Origin: ZC4RG30 sp963812195
GTDB taxonomy: Bacteria > Pseudomonadota > Gammaproteobacteria > Steroidobacterales > Steroidobacteraceae
Direction: 5' to 3'
Assembly: GCA_963812195.1 (NCBI GenBank)
Contig: CAWEUI010000006.1
Location: 1-64,000, forward strand
DNA length: 64,000 nt
This document shows positions 1-9,055 of this stretch, in pieces. The notes under the pieces were generated by a model, which saw nothing but the letters and a program-made list of their open reading frames with translations, did no database searches and was not told the DNA's origin. Made by a program: the position numbers and the translations under genes. How positions within the stretch are numbered: the stretch's first letter is position 1; every line of letters starts with the position of its first letter.

Positions 1-184
1 CGTCGATAAAAACGTCCAGTGGGTCCCCCGCGGGTCGCTCCAACTCCACCACAGAGCCTGTAGCCAGCTTCAGAAATTCCCTGATGGTCATTGTCGCGCG
101 ACCCACTTCCAGGGACATATTCACGCCCACGTCCAGCACCACGTCGGCAGGGCCGTCCGCAGGCGGACTCGTCGCGACATTCAT
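1..184 (-). CDS. fliN: FliN-family flagellar switch protein, second copy (partial, cut by window edge)
   Basis: Only the first 61 codons are inside the window. The start ATG at 184 overlaps the fliM stop as ATGA, so the two are translationally coupled. The visible part matches the beginning of a FliN/SpoA C-ring domain, with DVVLDVGVNMSLEVGRA, then GSVVELERPAGDPLDVF. The complete fliN at 20369-20704 carries almost the same segments (DVVLDVPVTLSLEVGH, GSVVELERASGEPLDVF), so this is a paralogue. FliN forms the lower C-ring with FliM and binds FliH. The N-terminal extension is shorter than in the other copy. The end is not visible. Confidence 0.9.
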   Translation of the reverse strand, partial: MNVATSPPADGPADVVLDVGVNMSLEVGRATMTIREFLKLATGSVVELERPAGDPLDVFID

Positions 185-1191
185 GCGCTCTTCCTCACGA
201 AGACATCCAGGGAATTGGCGATCTTGCGTGTGTTCATCTGTGAAATGCGCACGACCTGACGTCCGCGCTGCTGCCCGAGCTCACCCCAGAACAGCGGTAT
301 GGAATCGGCCAGCACGGTGGCCTGCCCGTCAAAATCGATCGGAATCACGTCTCCCGGCCGCATGTCGATGAGCTTGGCAACAGTGGTCTGCGCCGTGGCA
401 AGCCGCGTAATGACATCCACCTGGGACTCCTCCAGCTCATTGCGAAGGATCTGGCTCCAGCGCTCCTCCCGGTCCGCGCGATCGCTCTGCATTCCGGCCC
501 GCAGCGTGTCCTTCAGGGGCTCGAGCATGGAGTACGGCAATACGAGATGAATCTCGCCGCCGCGTCCGTCGAAATCGACCCGGAACCTGTTCACCACCAC
601 GATCTCGGTCGGGCTCACGATATTGGCAAAGTGCGGGTTCATCTCGCGATTGATGAATTCGACCTTTGCCGGGCACAACGCCAGCCAGGCCTCCTGGATC
701 GCCGCAACCACCTGCTCGTAGAGCATGTCGATCAGGTGGTTCTCGGTCGGCGTGAAGTCTCGACCTTCGATCTTGGCATAGCGGCCGCTACCGCCGAAGA
801 ACACATCGATCAGCGCAAACACGAGTCTTGCCTCGAAGATCATCAGCCCGGTGCCGGAAAGCGGCTGAAAGCGGATCAGGTTCAGGCTGGTCGGCACGCT
901 GAGCGTCGGAATGTATTCGGAATATTTGGGTGTCGCGATGCCCTGAACCGCAATGTCAGGCGTACGGCGCAGCAGGCTGTACAGGGACAGTCGCATGGAA
1001 CGGGCCATGCGCTCGTTGATCATCTCCAGAGTCGGCATGCGCCCGCGCACGATGCGCGTCTGCGTGCTGAAGTCGTAATCCTTGGCGACACCCGGGTCCT
1101 CAACAGGCTCCGGACCGGTGTCCACGGCGCCGCTGTTCACACCATGCAGAAGGGCGTCTATTTCGTCCTGTTCGAGTATCTCACCGCTCAT
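181..1191 (-). CDS. fliM: flagellar motor switch protein FliM
   Basis: 336 residues, normal FliM length. The N-terminus MSGEILEQDEIDALLHG contains the EIDALL segment that in this family binds phosphorylated CheY. The middle domain follows, and the C-terminal SpoA-like domain interacts with FliN. FliM makes the middle of the C-ring and passes CheY-P binding to FliG. The start overlaps the fliG stop and the stop overlaps the next fliN start, giving a coupled fliG-fliM-fliN unit. FliM is absent from its usual place between fliL (ends 20714) and fliN (starts 20704). No frame problem. Confidence 0.97.
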   Translation of the reverse strand: MSGEILEQDEIDALLHGVNSGAVDTGPEPVEDPGVAKDYDFSTQTRIVRGRMPTLEMINERMARSMRLSLYSLLRRTPDIAVQGIATPKYSEYIPTLSVPTSLNLIRFQPLSGTGLMIFEARLVFALIDVFFGGSGRYAKIEGRDFTPTENHLIDMLYEQVVAAIQEAWLALCPAKVEFINREMNPHFANIVSPTEIVVVNRFRVDFDGRGGEIHLVLPYSMLEPLKDTLRAGMQSDRADREERWSQILRNELEESQVDVITRLATAQTTVAKLIDMRPGDVIPIDFDGQATVLADSIPLFWGELGQQRGRQVVRISQMNTRKIANSLDVFVRKSA

Positions 1192-2200
1192 ACGTACTGC
1201 TCACTGCCACTGCTGCCAAGCGCAATCGTGCCTGCGTCGGCCAGACGCCTCGCGATCGCGCAGATTTCCTTCTGGGCCGCCTCCACGTCGGACAGCTTGA
1301 CCGGTCCGCGGCTCTCCATATCGTCCCTGAGCATCTCGGCCGCACGGCTGGACATGTTCTTCAGGAAGTGGTCAACCAGCGAGGCGTCCGCGCCCTTCAG
1401 CGCGACCACCAGACGTGCCGAGTCCACCTCGCGCAGCACTGCCTGTACTCCCTTGTCGTCAACTGCACCATGTCCTCGAAGGTGAACATAAGCTCCTGCA
1501 GTTTCACCGCGGTTCCCTCGTCCGACTTTCGCAGATCCTCCAGCGCGGCTCCGGGCAGGAAATTCAGAATGCTGGCCGCCATCTTGGGGCCGCCCAGGTT
1601 CGCCGAAACACTGCTGCCCTTGCCCGCGATCTGCTTTTCGAGCATCTCGTCGAGCTTGCCAAGCGCACTGGGTTGAACCCCGTCCAGCTGCGCAACCCGC
1701 AGCAACACCTCGGTCTGCACGCTCTGCGGCAATTCCGCGAGCACCTTGGCGGACAGATCCGCGTCGAGATATGAAATCACGATGGCCAGTACCTGCGGAT
1801 GCTCGTGCTTGACCAGTTCGGCGATCGCGCGCGGTTCCATCCACTTGAGCACATCCAGACCATTGCTCTTGCGGCCTACCAGAATGCGGTCAATGATGCC
1901 GGTTGCCTTTTCGTTTCCAAGCGCATCGGTCAGCACCTTGCGGATGTAGTCGTCGGAGCCGACCTTGATGTCTGCCTGCCCCTCCATGGTCAGCACGAAG
2001 CCACCAATGACCTCGGTGACCTCCTCGCGCGATGCGCTCTTGAGCTGTGCCATGGCACTGCCCAGGCGCTGCACAACCTTGGCGTCCAGGTGCTTGAGCA
2101 CAGTGGCTGCTTCGCTCTCGCCGAGCGCCAGCAGCAGCATTGCCGCATTGCGTGTGGATTGGAGTTCGCCGTTCATCAGCCTTGACGTAGCAAGAGTCAT
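1188..2200 (-). CDS. fliG: flagellar motor switch protein FliG (one frameshift)
   Basis: The C-ring protein that contacts FliF and carries torque from the stators. The N-terminal and middle domains read in one frame from 2200 (ESEAATVLKHL, EHPQVLAIVISYL) down to about 1460. The C-terminal domain with the torque helix continues in the next frame (DDKGVQAVLREVD, LKNMSSRAAEMLRDDM). At about 1459-1465 the coding strand reads CAGTTGACGAC; restoring one G (CAG TTG GAC GAC) gives the expected VQLDD. I take this as a one-base sequencing deletion. A start at the internal ATG giving MNGELQ is also possible. It follows cheB and is missing from its normal fliF-fliH position. Confidence 0.93.
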
Positions 2201-2260
2201 GCCGGGCTCGAAATGTGAAGGCCGTCACAGGGGAACGCCGGAAATCCGGCGCCGCGAGCC

Positions 2261-3379
2261 CTAGACCGCATTGCGCGTGACATCCATTTCTTCGGCGACC
2301 GTGAGAATGCGATCGCCGATCCTGGACAGGGGCAGCACCTCGGCCGCGGCTCCGATCTCGCAGGCCGCGCCCGGCATGCCCCAGACCACGCTGGTTGCCT
2401 CATCCTGCACGATGGTTGGGCTGCCGGCCTCGCGCATTTCCCGCAGTCCCTGCGCGCCGTCCTTGCCCATGCCCGTCAGCAGCACGCCGATGGCATTGTG
2501 GCCGGCCTGCCGGGACACCGAACGGAACAGTACGTCCACCGAAGGCTTGTGACGATTCACCGGCGCGCCGTCATCGAGCCGACAGACCCAGCGCGCGCCG
2601 CTGCGGACAATTGCCAGGTGCCGGTCGCCCGGCGCGATGTAGACGTGGCCGGGGCGGATCTGCTGGCCATCCCGCGCCTCGTATACCGTCATCTGGCAGC
2701 AGCGATTCATGCGTTCGGCGAACGGCGTGCTGAATGCCTTGGGGATGTGCTGCGCGATCACGATGCCGGGGGCATCCGGCGGCATCGCCTGGAGCACCGC
2801 CTTGATCGCTTCGGTGCCGCCCGTGGAGGCACCTATGGCAATCAGGTGGTCGGTGGTGCGGAAGTTCAGCGGCGCGGTCCTGTGCAGCACCGCAGCCGAG
2901 GTCCGGCGCTCGGCGACCTGCGGGCCCTGCTCCTCATCTCGTCCCTCGTAGGCATGCACGCGGGCTTTCGCGGCGACACGGATCTTTTCCAGCAGCTCGT
3001 CGCGGTAGTCCCCCAATGTCGCCGCCAGATCCACCTTCGGCTTGGGGAGGTAGTCGACGGCGCCCACGGAAAGCGCATCCAGCGTAACTTCGGCACCGTG
3101 GTCGGTAAGTGACGAGACCATGACGACAGGCATCGGCCTGAGTCGCATCAGGTTGCGCAGGAAGGTCACGCCGTCCATCTTCGGCATTTCCACATCCAGG
3201 GTCAGAACGTCCGGATTGAGCGACTTGATCTTCTCGCGCGCGATGAACGCGTCGGCCGCGCTACCGACCACCTCGATGTCCGGGCCGCTGCCCAGCAACT
3301 CGGTGAGAATCTTGCGAACCAAAGCCGAGTCGTCGACGATGAGGACCCGGATCTTTCTGGTGTGCTTCGCGTCGGCCAC
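2261..3379 (-). CDS. cheB: chemotaxis response regulator protein-glutamate methylesterase CheB
   Basis: 372 residues. The receiver domain comes first (RVLIVDDSALVRKIL; phospho-acceptor Asp in LTLDVEMPKMDGVTF; KPK near its end). A linker then leads to the methylesterase domain with the family's Ser (IAIGASTGGTEA), His (IAQHIPKAFS) and Asp (TGMGKDGAQGL) regions. CheB removes methyl groups from receptor glutamates, and deamidates some glutamines, when phosphorylated by CheA. It sits after cheD and before fliG in the chemotaxis/switch operon. The gene is intact. Confidence 0.97.
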   Translation of the reverse strand: MADAKHTRKIRVLIVDDSALVRKILTELLGSGPDIEVVGSAADAFIAREKIKSLNPDVLTLDVEMPKMDGVTFLRNLMRLRPMPVVMVSSLTDHGAEVTLDALSVGAVDYLPKPKVDLAATLGDYRDELLEKIRVAAKARVHAYEGRDEEQGPQVAERRTSAAVLHRTAPLNFRTTDHLIAIGASTGGTEAIKAVLQAMPPDAPGIVIAQHIPKAFSTPFAERMNRCCQMTVYEARDGQQIRPGHVYIAPGDRHLAIVRSGARWVCRLDDGAPVNRHKPSVDVLFRSVSRQAGHNAIGVLLTGMGKDGAQGLREMREAGSPTIVQDEATSVVWGMPGAACEIGAAAEVLPLSRIGDRILTVAEEMDVTRNAV

Positions 3380-3382
3380 GGG

Positions 3383-4030
3383 TCAATCCTCGAACAGCTC
3401 GATGTCGTCGGTATGGGCCTGCTTCGCCACGGTGCCCAGGTACTTGCGCTCGCGGTTGGCGATCTCCTGGCTTTCAACCGCCCGCAGGTGTCTGACACGC
3501 ACCTTGCCGTCTGACGGAAAATAGATGACGCGGCGTGGCGAGATGCCGCCGACATCCTCCGCCACGATCGGCAGGCCCTCGGTCTTCAGCCAACGGTGCG
3601 CGAATTCGATATTGCGCTCGCCCACCGCGAGCCCGACGTTCAGCACGTGTCCGCCACCGAACAGCTTCACTTCCAGCCGAGAGCGGCTTGCGCCCATCTT
3701 CAGCAGGGCGTTGATCAGGGTTTCCATCGCGTACGAGCCGTAGCGGGTGGCAAGGCCCGTGGCGTTGTCCAGCCAGCCGCTCCTGCCATCGGTGGTGTCT
3801 TCTGGAAGCATGAAATGATTCATGCCACCCAGCCCAAGCTTCGGATCGCGGATGCACGCGGAGATGCACGATCCAAGCACGGTGGAGATCGCCTCGTGGT
3901 GCGAGGTAATGTAGAACTCGCCCGGCTGAATCTTGACCGCCCAGCAGTTCAGCGATGGATCCCAGGCGCGCGACTGCCACGCAAAGCCGATCGAAACGTC
4001 CGGTTTGGTGGCCGCGCTGCCCGACTTCAT
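3383..4030 (-). CDS. cheD: chemoreceptor glutamine deamidase CheD
   Basis: 215 residues. The catalytic pair of the CheD family is visible: Cys in TVLGSCISACIRD and His in GGMNHFMLP. CheD deamidates receptor glutamines and in some species partners the CheC phosphatase; no cheC is seen here. The start overlaps the end of cheR, and only 3 bases separate its stop from cheB, so cheR-cheD-cheB form a receptor-adaptation module. The N-terminus before FYITSHHEAISTVLG is somewhat longer than the core domain needs. Confidence 0.96.
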   Translation of the reverse strand: MKSGSAATKPDVSIGFAWQSRAWDPSLNCWAVKIQPGEFYITSHHEAISTVLGSCISACIRDPKLGLGGMNHFMLPEDTTDGRSGWLDNATGLATRYGSYAMETLINALLKMGASRSRLEVKLFGGGHVLNVGLAVGERNIEFAHRWLKTEGLPIVAEDVGGISPRRVIYFPSDGKVRVRHLRAVESQEIANRERKYLGTVAKQAHTDDIELFED

Positions 4031-4887
4031 GTGGACCCGTCCCGGCGATACACGGTCTTGCCCACCAGGCGCCAGTCCTCGGAGACCTTGAACAGTGTCT
4101 CGGAGTGGCCCAGGAACAGCAGATCACCGTTGCGCTGCAGGGGCGCCATGCGCGCGAACAGGTCGCGCTGCGTGTCCTTGTCGAAGTAGATGATCACATT
4201 GCGACAGAAGATGGCATCCAGCGGGCCGCGCATCGGCAGCTCGTGGATGAGATTGAGTTGGCGAAGGGTGACCATCTGCGCCAGTTCCGGCTTCACCTTC
4301 AGGCGCACCGCGCCACCCTCACCGATGCGCGTGAAGTACCTGGTCACCAGCGCACGCGGCATGTCGCGCACGCGGTCCTCGGTGTACAGCCCTGCCGCCG
4401 CGTGCCGCAGAACGTTCGTGTCCAGATCGGTGGCCAGAATACGGATATCCCAGCGTTGCCAGTCCGGAATTGCCTCGGCTACCGAGATTGCAATCGAATA
4501 GGGCTCCTCGCCGGTCGAGGCCGCCGCGCACCAGATGCGGATGCGCCGCACACCGTTCGGCTGCGCCGCGCGCGGTTCCAGGAAATGCTCCCGCAGGTAT
4601 TCGAAATGGTGCTTCTCCCTGAAGAACGCCGTGAGATTGGTGGTCACGGCATTCATAAATTCGCCGATCTCGGCCTGCCCTTCCGGGCCTGCCAGCAGCG
4701 CCCGATAGTCGGCGAACGAGGTCAGCCGCAGCTCACGCAGGCGCCGCGACACGCGTCCGTACACCAACTCACGCTTTGCATCGGACAGGCTGATGCCAGC
4801 CAGCTCGCGGGCAAGCCGGCGCAATGAATTGAAATCGGCGTCCGTAAAGCCGAATTCACGCACTTTGACTGGAGCCGAACTCGTCAT
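4027..4887 (-). CDS. cheR: chemotaxis protein methyltransferase CheR
   Basis: 286 residues. An alpha-helical N-terminal domain is followed by a Rossmann-type SAM-dependent methyltransferase domain with RIWCAAASTGEEPYSIA (SAM-binding region), DLDTNVLRHA, FCRNVIIYFD and LFLGHSETLF, all typical of CheR. It methylates receptor glutamates during adaptation. It overlaps cheD by 4 bases. The neighbouring chemoreceptor ends in VWKEF, which fits the C-terminal tether that some CheR proteins dock on. Confidence 0.97.
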   Translation of the reverse strand: MTSSAPVKVREFGFTDADFNSLRRLARELAGISLSDAKRELVYGRVSRRLRELRLTSFADYRALLAGPEGQAEIGEFMNAVTTNLTAFFREKHHFEYLREHFLEPRAAQPNGVRRIRIWCAAASTGEEPYSIAISVAEAIPDWQRWDIRILATDLDTNVLRHAAAGLYTEDRVRDMPRALVTRYFTRIGEGGAVRLKVKPELAQMVTLRQLNLIHELPMRGPLDAIFCRNVIIYFDKDTQRDLFARMAPLQRNGDLLFLGHSETLFKVSEDWRLVGKTVYRRDGST

Positions 4888-4934
4888 CTCATCCCCATGC
4901 GGGCAGGCGGCCGTGACACTGCCGGCCCACGCGG

Positions 4935-5300
4935 TCAGGCCAGCACCTTGTCAACGGTCGCCAACAATCTGTCCGGATCGAATGGTTTGACAATCCAGCC
5001 GGTTGCGCCGGCGGCCCGGCCTTCCTGCTTCTTTTCCGTGCTCGCCTCGGTTGTCAGCACCAGCAGCGGCACGCCCTGGTATTGGGGAAGCCGGCGCAGC
5101 TCACGTACCAGCGTGATCCCATCCATGTTGGGCATGTTCACATCGGTGATGACCAGGTCGACGGGTACGCCGAGGTTGGCCTTCGCCAGCCCGTCCATGC
5201 CGTCCACCGCGCTGAGGACCTCATGCCCCGCCGACTTCAGCGTCAAGCCGACCATCTGGCGCATCGACGCCGAATCATCCACTGCAAGTATCCGTGCCAC
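4935..5300 (-). CDS. cheY: single-domain response regulator CheY
   Basis: A stand-alone receiver domain of about 121 residues: ILAVDDSASMRQMVG (acidic pocket), Asp in LVITDVNMPNMDGITL, LLVLTTEAS, and Lys in GWIVKPFDPDRL. I place the start at the GTG at 5300 because GAGGAA lies about 8 bases upstream and the protein then begins VARILAVDD. The frame is also open to an ATG at 5339, but that would overlap the receptor gene by 26 bases. CheY-P should bind FliM encoded downstream. Confidence 0.94.
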   Translation of the reverse strand: MARILAVDDSASMRQMVGLTLKSAGHEVLSAVDGMDGLAKANLGVPVDLVITDVNMPNMDGITLVRELRRLPQYQGVPLLVLTTEASTEKKQEGRAAGATGWIVKPFDPDRLLATVDKVLA

Positions 5301-5313
5301 GTGCGTTACTTCC

Positions 5314-8220
5314 TCAGAATTCCTTCCAGACAGCATCATCCAAACCCGTTGCCTCGACCGCAGCGGCGTGCGCGGCCCCGGCGGCGGGCTTGTTCACGTT
5401 GCGTACCGGCTTGCCGCGCACGGCCGCGTGCCTGGCAGCCGGCTTGACCGCCGGCGATACGTTCGCCAGGCGGCTCAGCAGCATGTCGGCGAGCTGGCTG
5501 TCGTCAACCCGGTAGCGCGCCATCGACTCGTTCAGCCCGCGCGCCTGCTCGGCCATGGACTGGCTGGCCGCGCTGGCCTCTTCCACCAGCGCCGCGTTCT
5601 GCTGCGTAAGCTCGTCCAGCTGCATCACCGCCTTGTTCACCTGCTCGATGCCCGCCGACTGCTCCTGGCTGGCCGCGGCAATCTCCGCCACGATGTCCGT
5701 GACCTTCTTCACCGCCCCCACGATCTGCTCCAGCGTGGCTCCGGACTGCGTTACCAGCGTGGAGCCCTCCTCCACCTTGCTCACGCTGTCGTGGATCAGC
5801 GCCTTGATCTCCTTGGCCGCCGTGGCCGAGCGCCCGGCCAGGTTCCTGACCTCGGTGGCCACCACCGCAAAGCCGCGGCCCTGCTCCCCGGCACGGGCCG
5901 CCTCGACGGCCGCATTCAGCGCCAGCAGGTTGGTCTGGAAGGCGATCTCGTCGATCACCCCGATGATGTTGGCGATCTTGCCGGAGGCCTCGTTGATCTC
6001 GCTCATCGCCTTGACGGCCCTGGCCACCACCGCACCACCCTTCTCGGCCTGATCGCGCGCGGCCAGGGCCAGCTGGTTGGCCTCCCCGGCGTTCTCCGCG
6101 TTCTGCTTGACCGTGCTGGTCATCTGCTCCATCGAGGAGGCGGTTTCCTCCAGTGAGCTGGCCTGCTCCTCGGTGCGCTGCGAGAGGTGCGCATTGCCCT
6201 GGCTGATCTCCTCGGCGCCGCGGTTCACCTCACCGGCCGCCACCTTCACCTGCGAGACGATCCTCGCCATCCCGTCGGTCAGCTCGTTGATGCCGGTGCC
6301 TACCTTGACCAGCAGGCCGGACTGGCCCTCGGTCTGGATGCGGGACTTCAGGTCGCCATCATTGGCCGCGTTGACCAGGTTCTGCACCTGGTCCACCACA
6401 GTGGCAATGTTGTTGGTGAGATTGTTGATGCCGGAGCCGAGCTTGACCATCAGGCCCGACTTGCCTTCCACGCGGATGCGGCGATCCAGATTGCCGTCGT
6501 TGACCGCGGACACCAGCGTCTGCACCTCGTTGACCACCGCCTCGACGTTGGCAACGAGCTCATTCAGGCCGCCCGACAGCATCCTGAAGAAGCCCGTCTT
6601 GCCCTCCTCGGCGACGCGTCCGTCCAGATTGCCATTGAGGGCCTCGGCGACGATGGTCTGCACCTCGTCTTCCACCGCCGCCTCCTGGGTGCGGTCGACC
6701 CACTCGACCACCGTGCCCAGGCGCTCGCCCTGCTCGTCGATGATCGGACTGGCGATGATCCTTATGGTCAGGCCACCCATCTTCACTTCTGTGGTGTGCG
6801 TCCCGGTCAGACCCGCCAGAAGATCGCGCTGGTGTGCCGGGTTCTTGTGGAACACGTCGATGCTGGAGCCGATCAGCTTGCCTGCGTCGAAGCCCGGCAC
6901 TTCGCGACGGATCTCCGCCTGCGCATTCTTCATCAACTGCGACGCGGCGACGTTGGTATAGATGATGTTGTTGTCCGCGTCCGCCACCATCACGTTCGAA
7001 GAGGTGGCATCCAGCGACTGCTTCATGCGCGCATTGACCTTCGAGGCGCGTCGCTCGGCCTCGATATCACCGCGCAATTTCGCCTGCATCCCGTCCAGCG
7101 CGGCCAGAAGCATGCCGAGTTCGTCACCGGGCTGCTCGCCAACCTCATTGTCCAGCCGGCCGTTCGCCATGTTGGCAAATATGCTGTTGGCCTTGCTGAC
7201 CTGTGAGCCCAGATATCGCGACACTGCGAGCACGATGACCAGGGCCAGGGCCAGGGCAATCAGGACAATGGCAATGTGCGTGTACAACTCCCACTCGACA
7301 CTGTGCACGCGCGCCTTGAGTATTCCATCGAGGATGCCAACGCCCGCGTCCTGCATGTCGCCGAGTGCCGCGACGAGTTGCCCGGTACGCTTCGACACGG
7401 CGGAAACATCATCAGCGGACAGCCTCCCGCCTTCATTCAGCGCGCGCAGCTTCGGAGCGATTTCATGGAATTGCTGCCGGGCGGATTCCGCGGCGGCCAC
7501 GGTGGCCTTGTCGGCCGGGACCGCCTCGGCATAGTCGTCTGTCAAATCGTTGAAAACGGAATCCAGCCCGACGCGGGCCAGGCCGAGCTGCTCGCCAAGA
7601 TCCGCATGTCTGGACAGGCTGGTGTCGCCCGCATTGATGGCGTCGAAGTGCCGACGCGCCAGTTCCAGGGCGTTGAGCCCGCGTGGCATCTGCAGGATGC
7701 TGGCGTCAATGAGCGAGAAGCTGGCCGCTTCCGGGTCCAGGGCCAGGCCCGACTTGCCGGCCACGGAATCAACCGCCTCGAGAACATGGTTCAGCACGTC
7801 ATCGTGAGCCTGGAAGAGCCGCGGCGTGTTCACTTCGGCGCTGATGACCTTCGTCACATCGCCGCGCAGGGCACTCCACCCGACCACCTTGCTGAACCCG
7901 CCCACGTCCCCGTGATCCAGATCATCGAGTACCTTGACGGACTGCTCGATGATGCCCTGACTCTCCTGCATCCCGGCGCGTTCTTGTTCACTGCCCGCGG
8001 CCACCCCTGCCGCATGATCGCGGTGCTCGCCAATTTCGCGCGCAATCACGACCAGCGGTTTGACCCACTGGTTACCCCGGTCTTCACCACGTGCAATGCT
8101 GATCGTGGATACGGCCTTGCTGACGTCGAAGTACGTCAGCATGACGACAGGAATCAGCAGCGATACGAGAATCGCCACAAGCTTCGTGCGGGTAGGCAGT
8201 CCTGCGAGCCTGCGGAACAT
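5314..8220 (-). CDS. methyl-accepting chemotaxis protein with PAS, poly-HAMP and C-terminal CheR tether
   Basis: About 968 residues from the ATG at 8220 (MFRRLAGLPTRTK); the frame is open further upstream without a better start. TM1 is around residues 13-31, then a periplasmic helical domain of about 280 residues and TM2 (IAIVLIALALALVIVLAV) near 308-330. A HAMP follows, then a PAS domain near 420-510 (LDATSSNVMVADADNNIIYT), then three tandem HAMP-like units of about 46 residues. The signalling hairpin tip (EIAFQTNLLALNAAVEAARA) is near 753. The last five residues are VWKEF, fitting the xWxxF CheR/CheB tether. A cytoplasmic or redox ligand for PAS is possible but unproven. Confidence 0.93.
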   Translation of the reverse strand: MFRRLAGLPTRTKLVAILVSLLIPVVMLTYFDVSKAVSTISIARGEDRGNQWVKPLVVIAREIGEHRDHAAGVAAGSEQERAGMQESQGIIEQSVKVLDDLDHGDVGGFSKVVGWSALRGDVTKVISAEVNTPRLFQAHDDVLNHVLEAVDSVAGKSGLALDPEAASFSLIDASILQMPRGLNALELARRHFDAINAGDTSLSRHADLGEQLGLARVGLDSVFNDLTDDYAEAVPADKATVAAAESARQQFHEIAPKLRALNEGGRLSADDVSAVSKRTGQLVAALGDMQDAGVGILDGILKARVHSVEWELYTHIAIVLIALALALVIVLAVSRYLGSQVSKANSIFANMANGRLDNEVGEQPGDELGMLLAALDGMQAKLRGDIEAERRASKVNARMKQSLDATSSNVMVADADNNIIYTNVAASQLMKNAQAEIRREVPGFDAGKLIGSSIDVFHKNPAHQRDLLAGLTGTHTTEVKMGGLTIRIIASPIIDEQGERLGTVVEWVDRTQEAAVEDEVQTIVAEALNGNLDGRVAEEGKTGFFRMLSGGLNELVANVEAVVNEVQTLVSAVNDGNLDRRIRVEGKSGLMVKLGSGINNLTNNIATVVDQVQNLVNAANDGDLKSRIQTEGQSGLLVKVGTGINELTDGMARIVSQVKVAAGEVNRGAEEISQGNAHLSQRTEEQASSLEETASSMEQMTSTVKQNAENAGEANQLALAARDQAEKGGAVVARAVKAMSEINEASGKIANIIGVIDEIAFQTNLLALNAAVEAARAGEQGRGFAVVATEVRNLAGRSATAAKEIKALIHDSVSKVEEGSTLVTQSGATLEQIVGAVKKVTDIVAEIAAASQEQSAGIEQVNKAVMQLDELTQQNAALVEEASAASQSMAEQARGLNESMARYRVDDSQLADMLLSRLANVSPAVKPAARHAAVRGKPVRNVNKPAAGAAHAAAVEATGLDDAVWKEF

Positions 8221-8355
8221 GGAAGAGCCCTTTGAACTAGCCACCAACGGCTCCTGGCTGGCAACGAACCGCTCTTCCCGGGTACCCGCCGCCGACCATT
8301 GCGTTGACGGCATGGCGATCCTCAACGGCACTGCGAAGCGAGATCCGGATTCCCT

Positions 8356-8382
8356 CAGATCGGAAAGTCGGCGGCAATTTGA
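8356..8382 (-). promoter_or_regulatory. weak candidate sigma-28 promoter for the chemoreceptor gene
   Basis: On the minus strand TCAAATTG is followed 11 bases later by CCGATCTG. The -35 resembles the good sigma-28 sites in this window (TCAAGTTC, TCAAGTAA), but the -10 matches GCCGATAA poorly. It lies about 135 bases before the receptor start in a gap of about 200 bases where I see no gene. Low certainty. Confidence 0.25.
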
Positions 8383-8418
8383 GAACGCTTGTCACGACCG
8401 GTATCCGGGTCACCGCGC

Positions 8419-8916
8419 TCATGCGGCGGCCATCACTTCTGGTCCTGTTTCCCTGGAAACCAGCTCTTGCGCATCCAGCAAGATGAGCATCTGGTCGTCG
8501 ACATTGGCCAGCCCGCGGATGAAACGCGAGCGGGCCTGGTCACCGACTGCCGGGGATTCCCTGATCGAGGCCAGAGGAATATCGACCACATCGGATACGC
8601 CATCGACCACGATTCCGCATTCCCTGGCGGCGTCGCCCGCGTGGATGGACAGCACGATCACCACTGTAAGTTGCGAGTACTGCACCGACTCGAGTTCAAA
8701 GCGCAGCCGCAGATCCATGACCGGAACGATGGCGCCACGCAGATTGAGTACGCCCAGCATGTGCGGCGGCGACTGGGGAATCCTGGTGACCGGCGTCCAG
8801 CCGCGAATTTCCTTGACCCGCAGGATGTCCACGCCGAATGTTTCGGCGCCGAGCCGGAACGTGAGCATCTGGCCCCGCTCTGATCCGGCTATTGCTTCAA
8901 CCCTGTCGTTGCCCAT
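8419..8916 (-). CDS. cheW: chemotaxis coupling protein CheW
   Basis: About 165 residues from the ATG at 8916, chosen because AGAGGT lies 9 bases upstream; an in-frame ATG at 8994 would add 26 residues without family character. Family signatures are FRLGAETFGVDILRVKEIRG, TRIPQSPPHMLGVLNLRG and VDGVSDVVDIP. CheW links receptors to the kinase CheA. CheA itself is not encoded anywhere in this window. Confidence 0.95.
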   Translation of the reverse strand: MGNDRVEAIAGSERGQMLTFRLGAETFGVDILRVKEIRGWTPVTRIPQSPPHMLGVLNLRGAIVPVMDLRLRFELESVQYSQLTVVIVLSIHAGDAARECGIVVDGVSDVVDIPLASIRESPAVGDQARSRFIRGLANVDDQMLILLDAQELVSRETGPEVMAAA

Positions 8917-8997
8917 GCGGCACGTACCTCTTTGCAAGGCATCCATGCCGTCGTTATAGGCCGGCCACCCGTGGAGCCGCAGGCGCCGCTTCACAAT

Positions 8998-9012
8998 TCA
9001 CAGCGCCTGTGA
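8998..9012. repeat. short inverted repeat between HDOD gene and cheW
   Basis: TCACAG and CTGTGA arms flank CGC. It lies in the roughly 140-base gap before cheW. It could be an RNA hairpin or a protein site; no T-run follows on either strand. Confidence 0.4.
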
Positions 9013-9055
9013 CAGACGCTGACTGAAACCTCTGTCCCCCGTCTGTCGCCTCGAC

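Noticed and set aside
547..1485. Long plus-strand open frame opposite fliM
   Set aside because: Antisense shadow of a well-conserved gene in GC-rich DNA, with biased composition and no family match.
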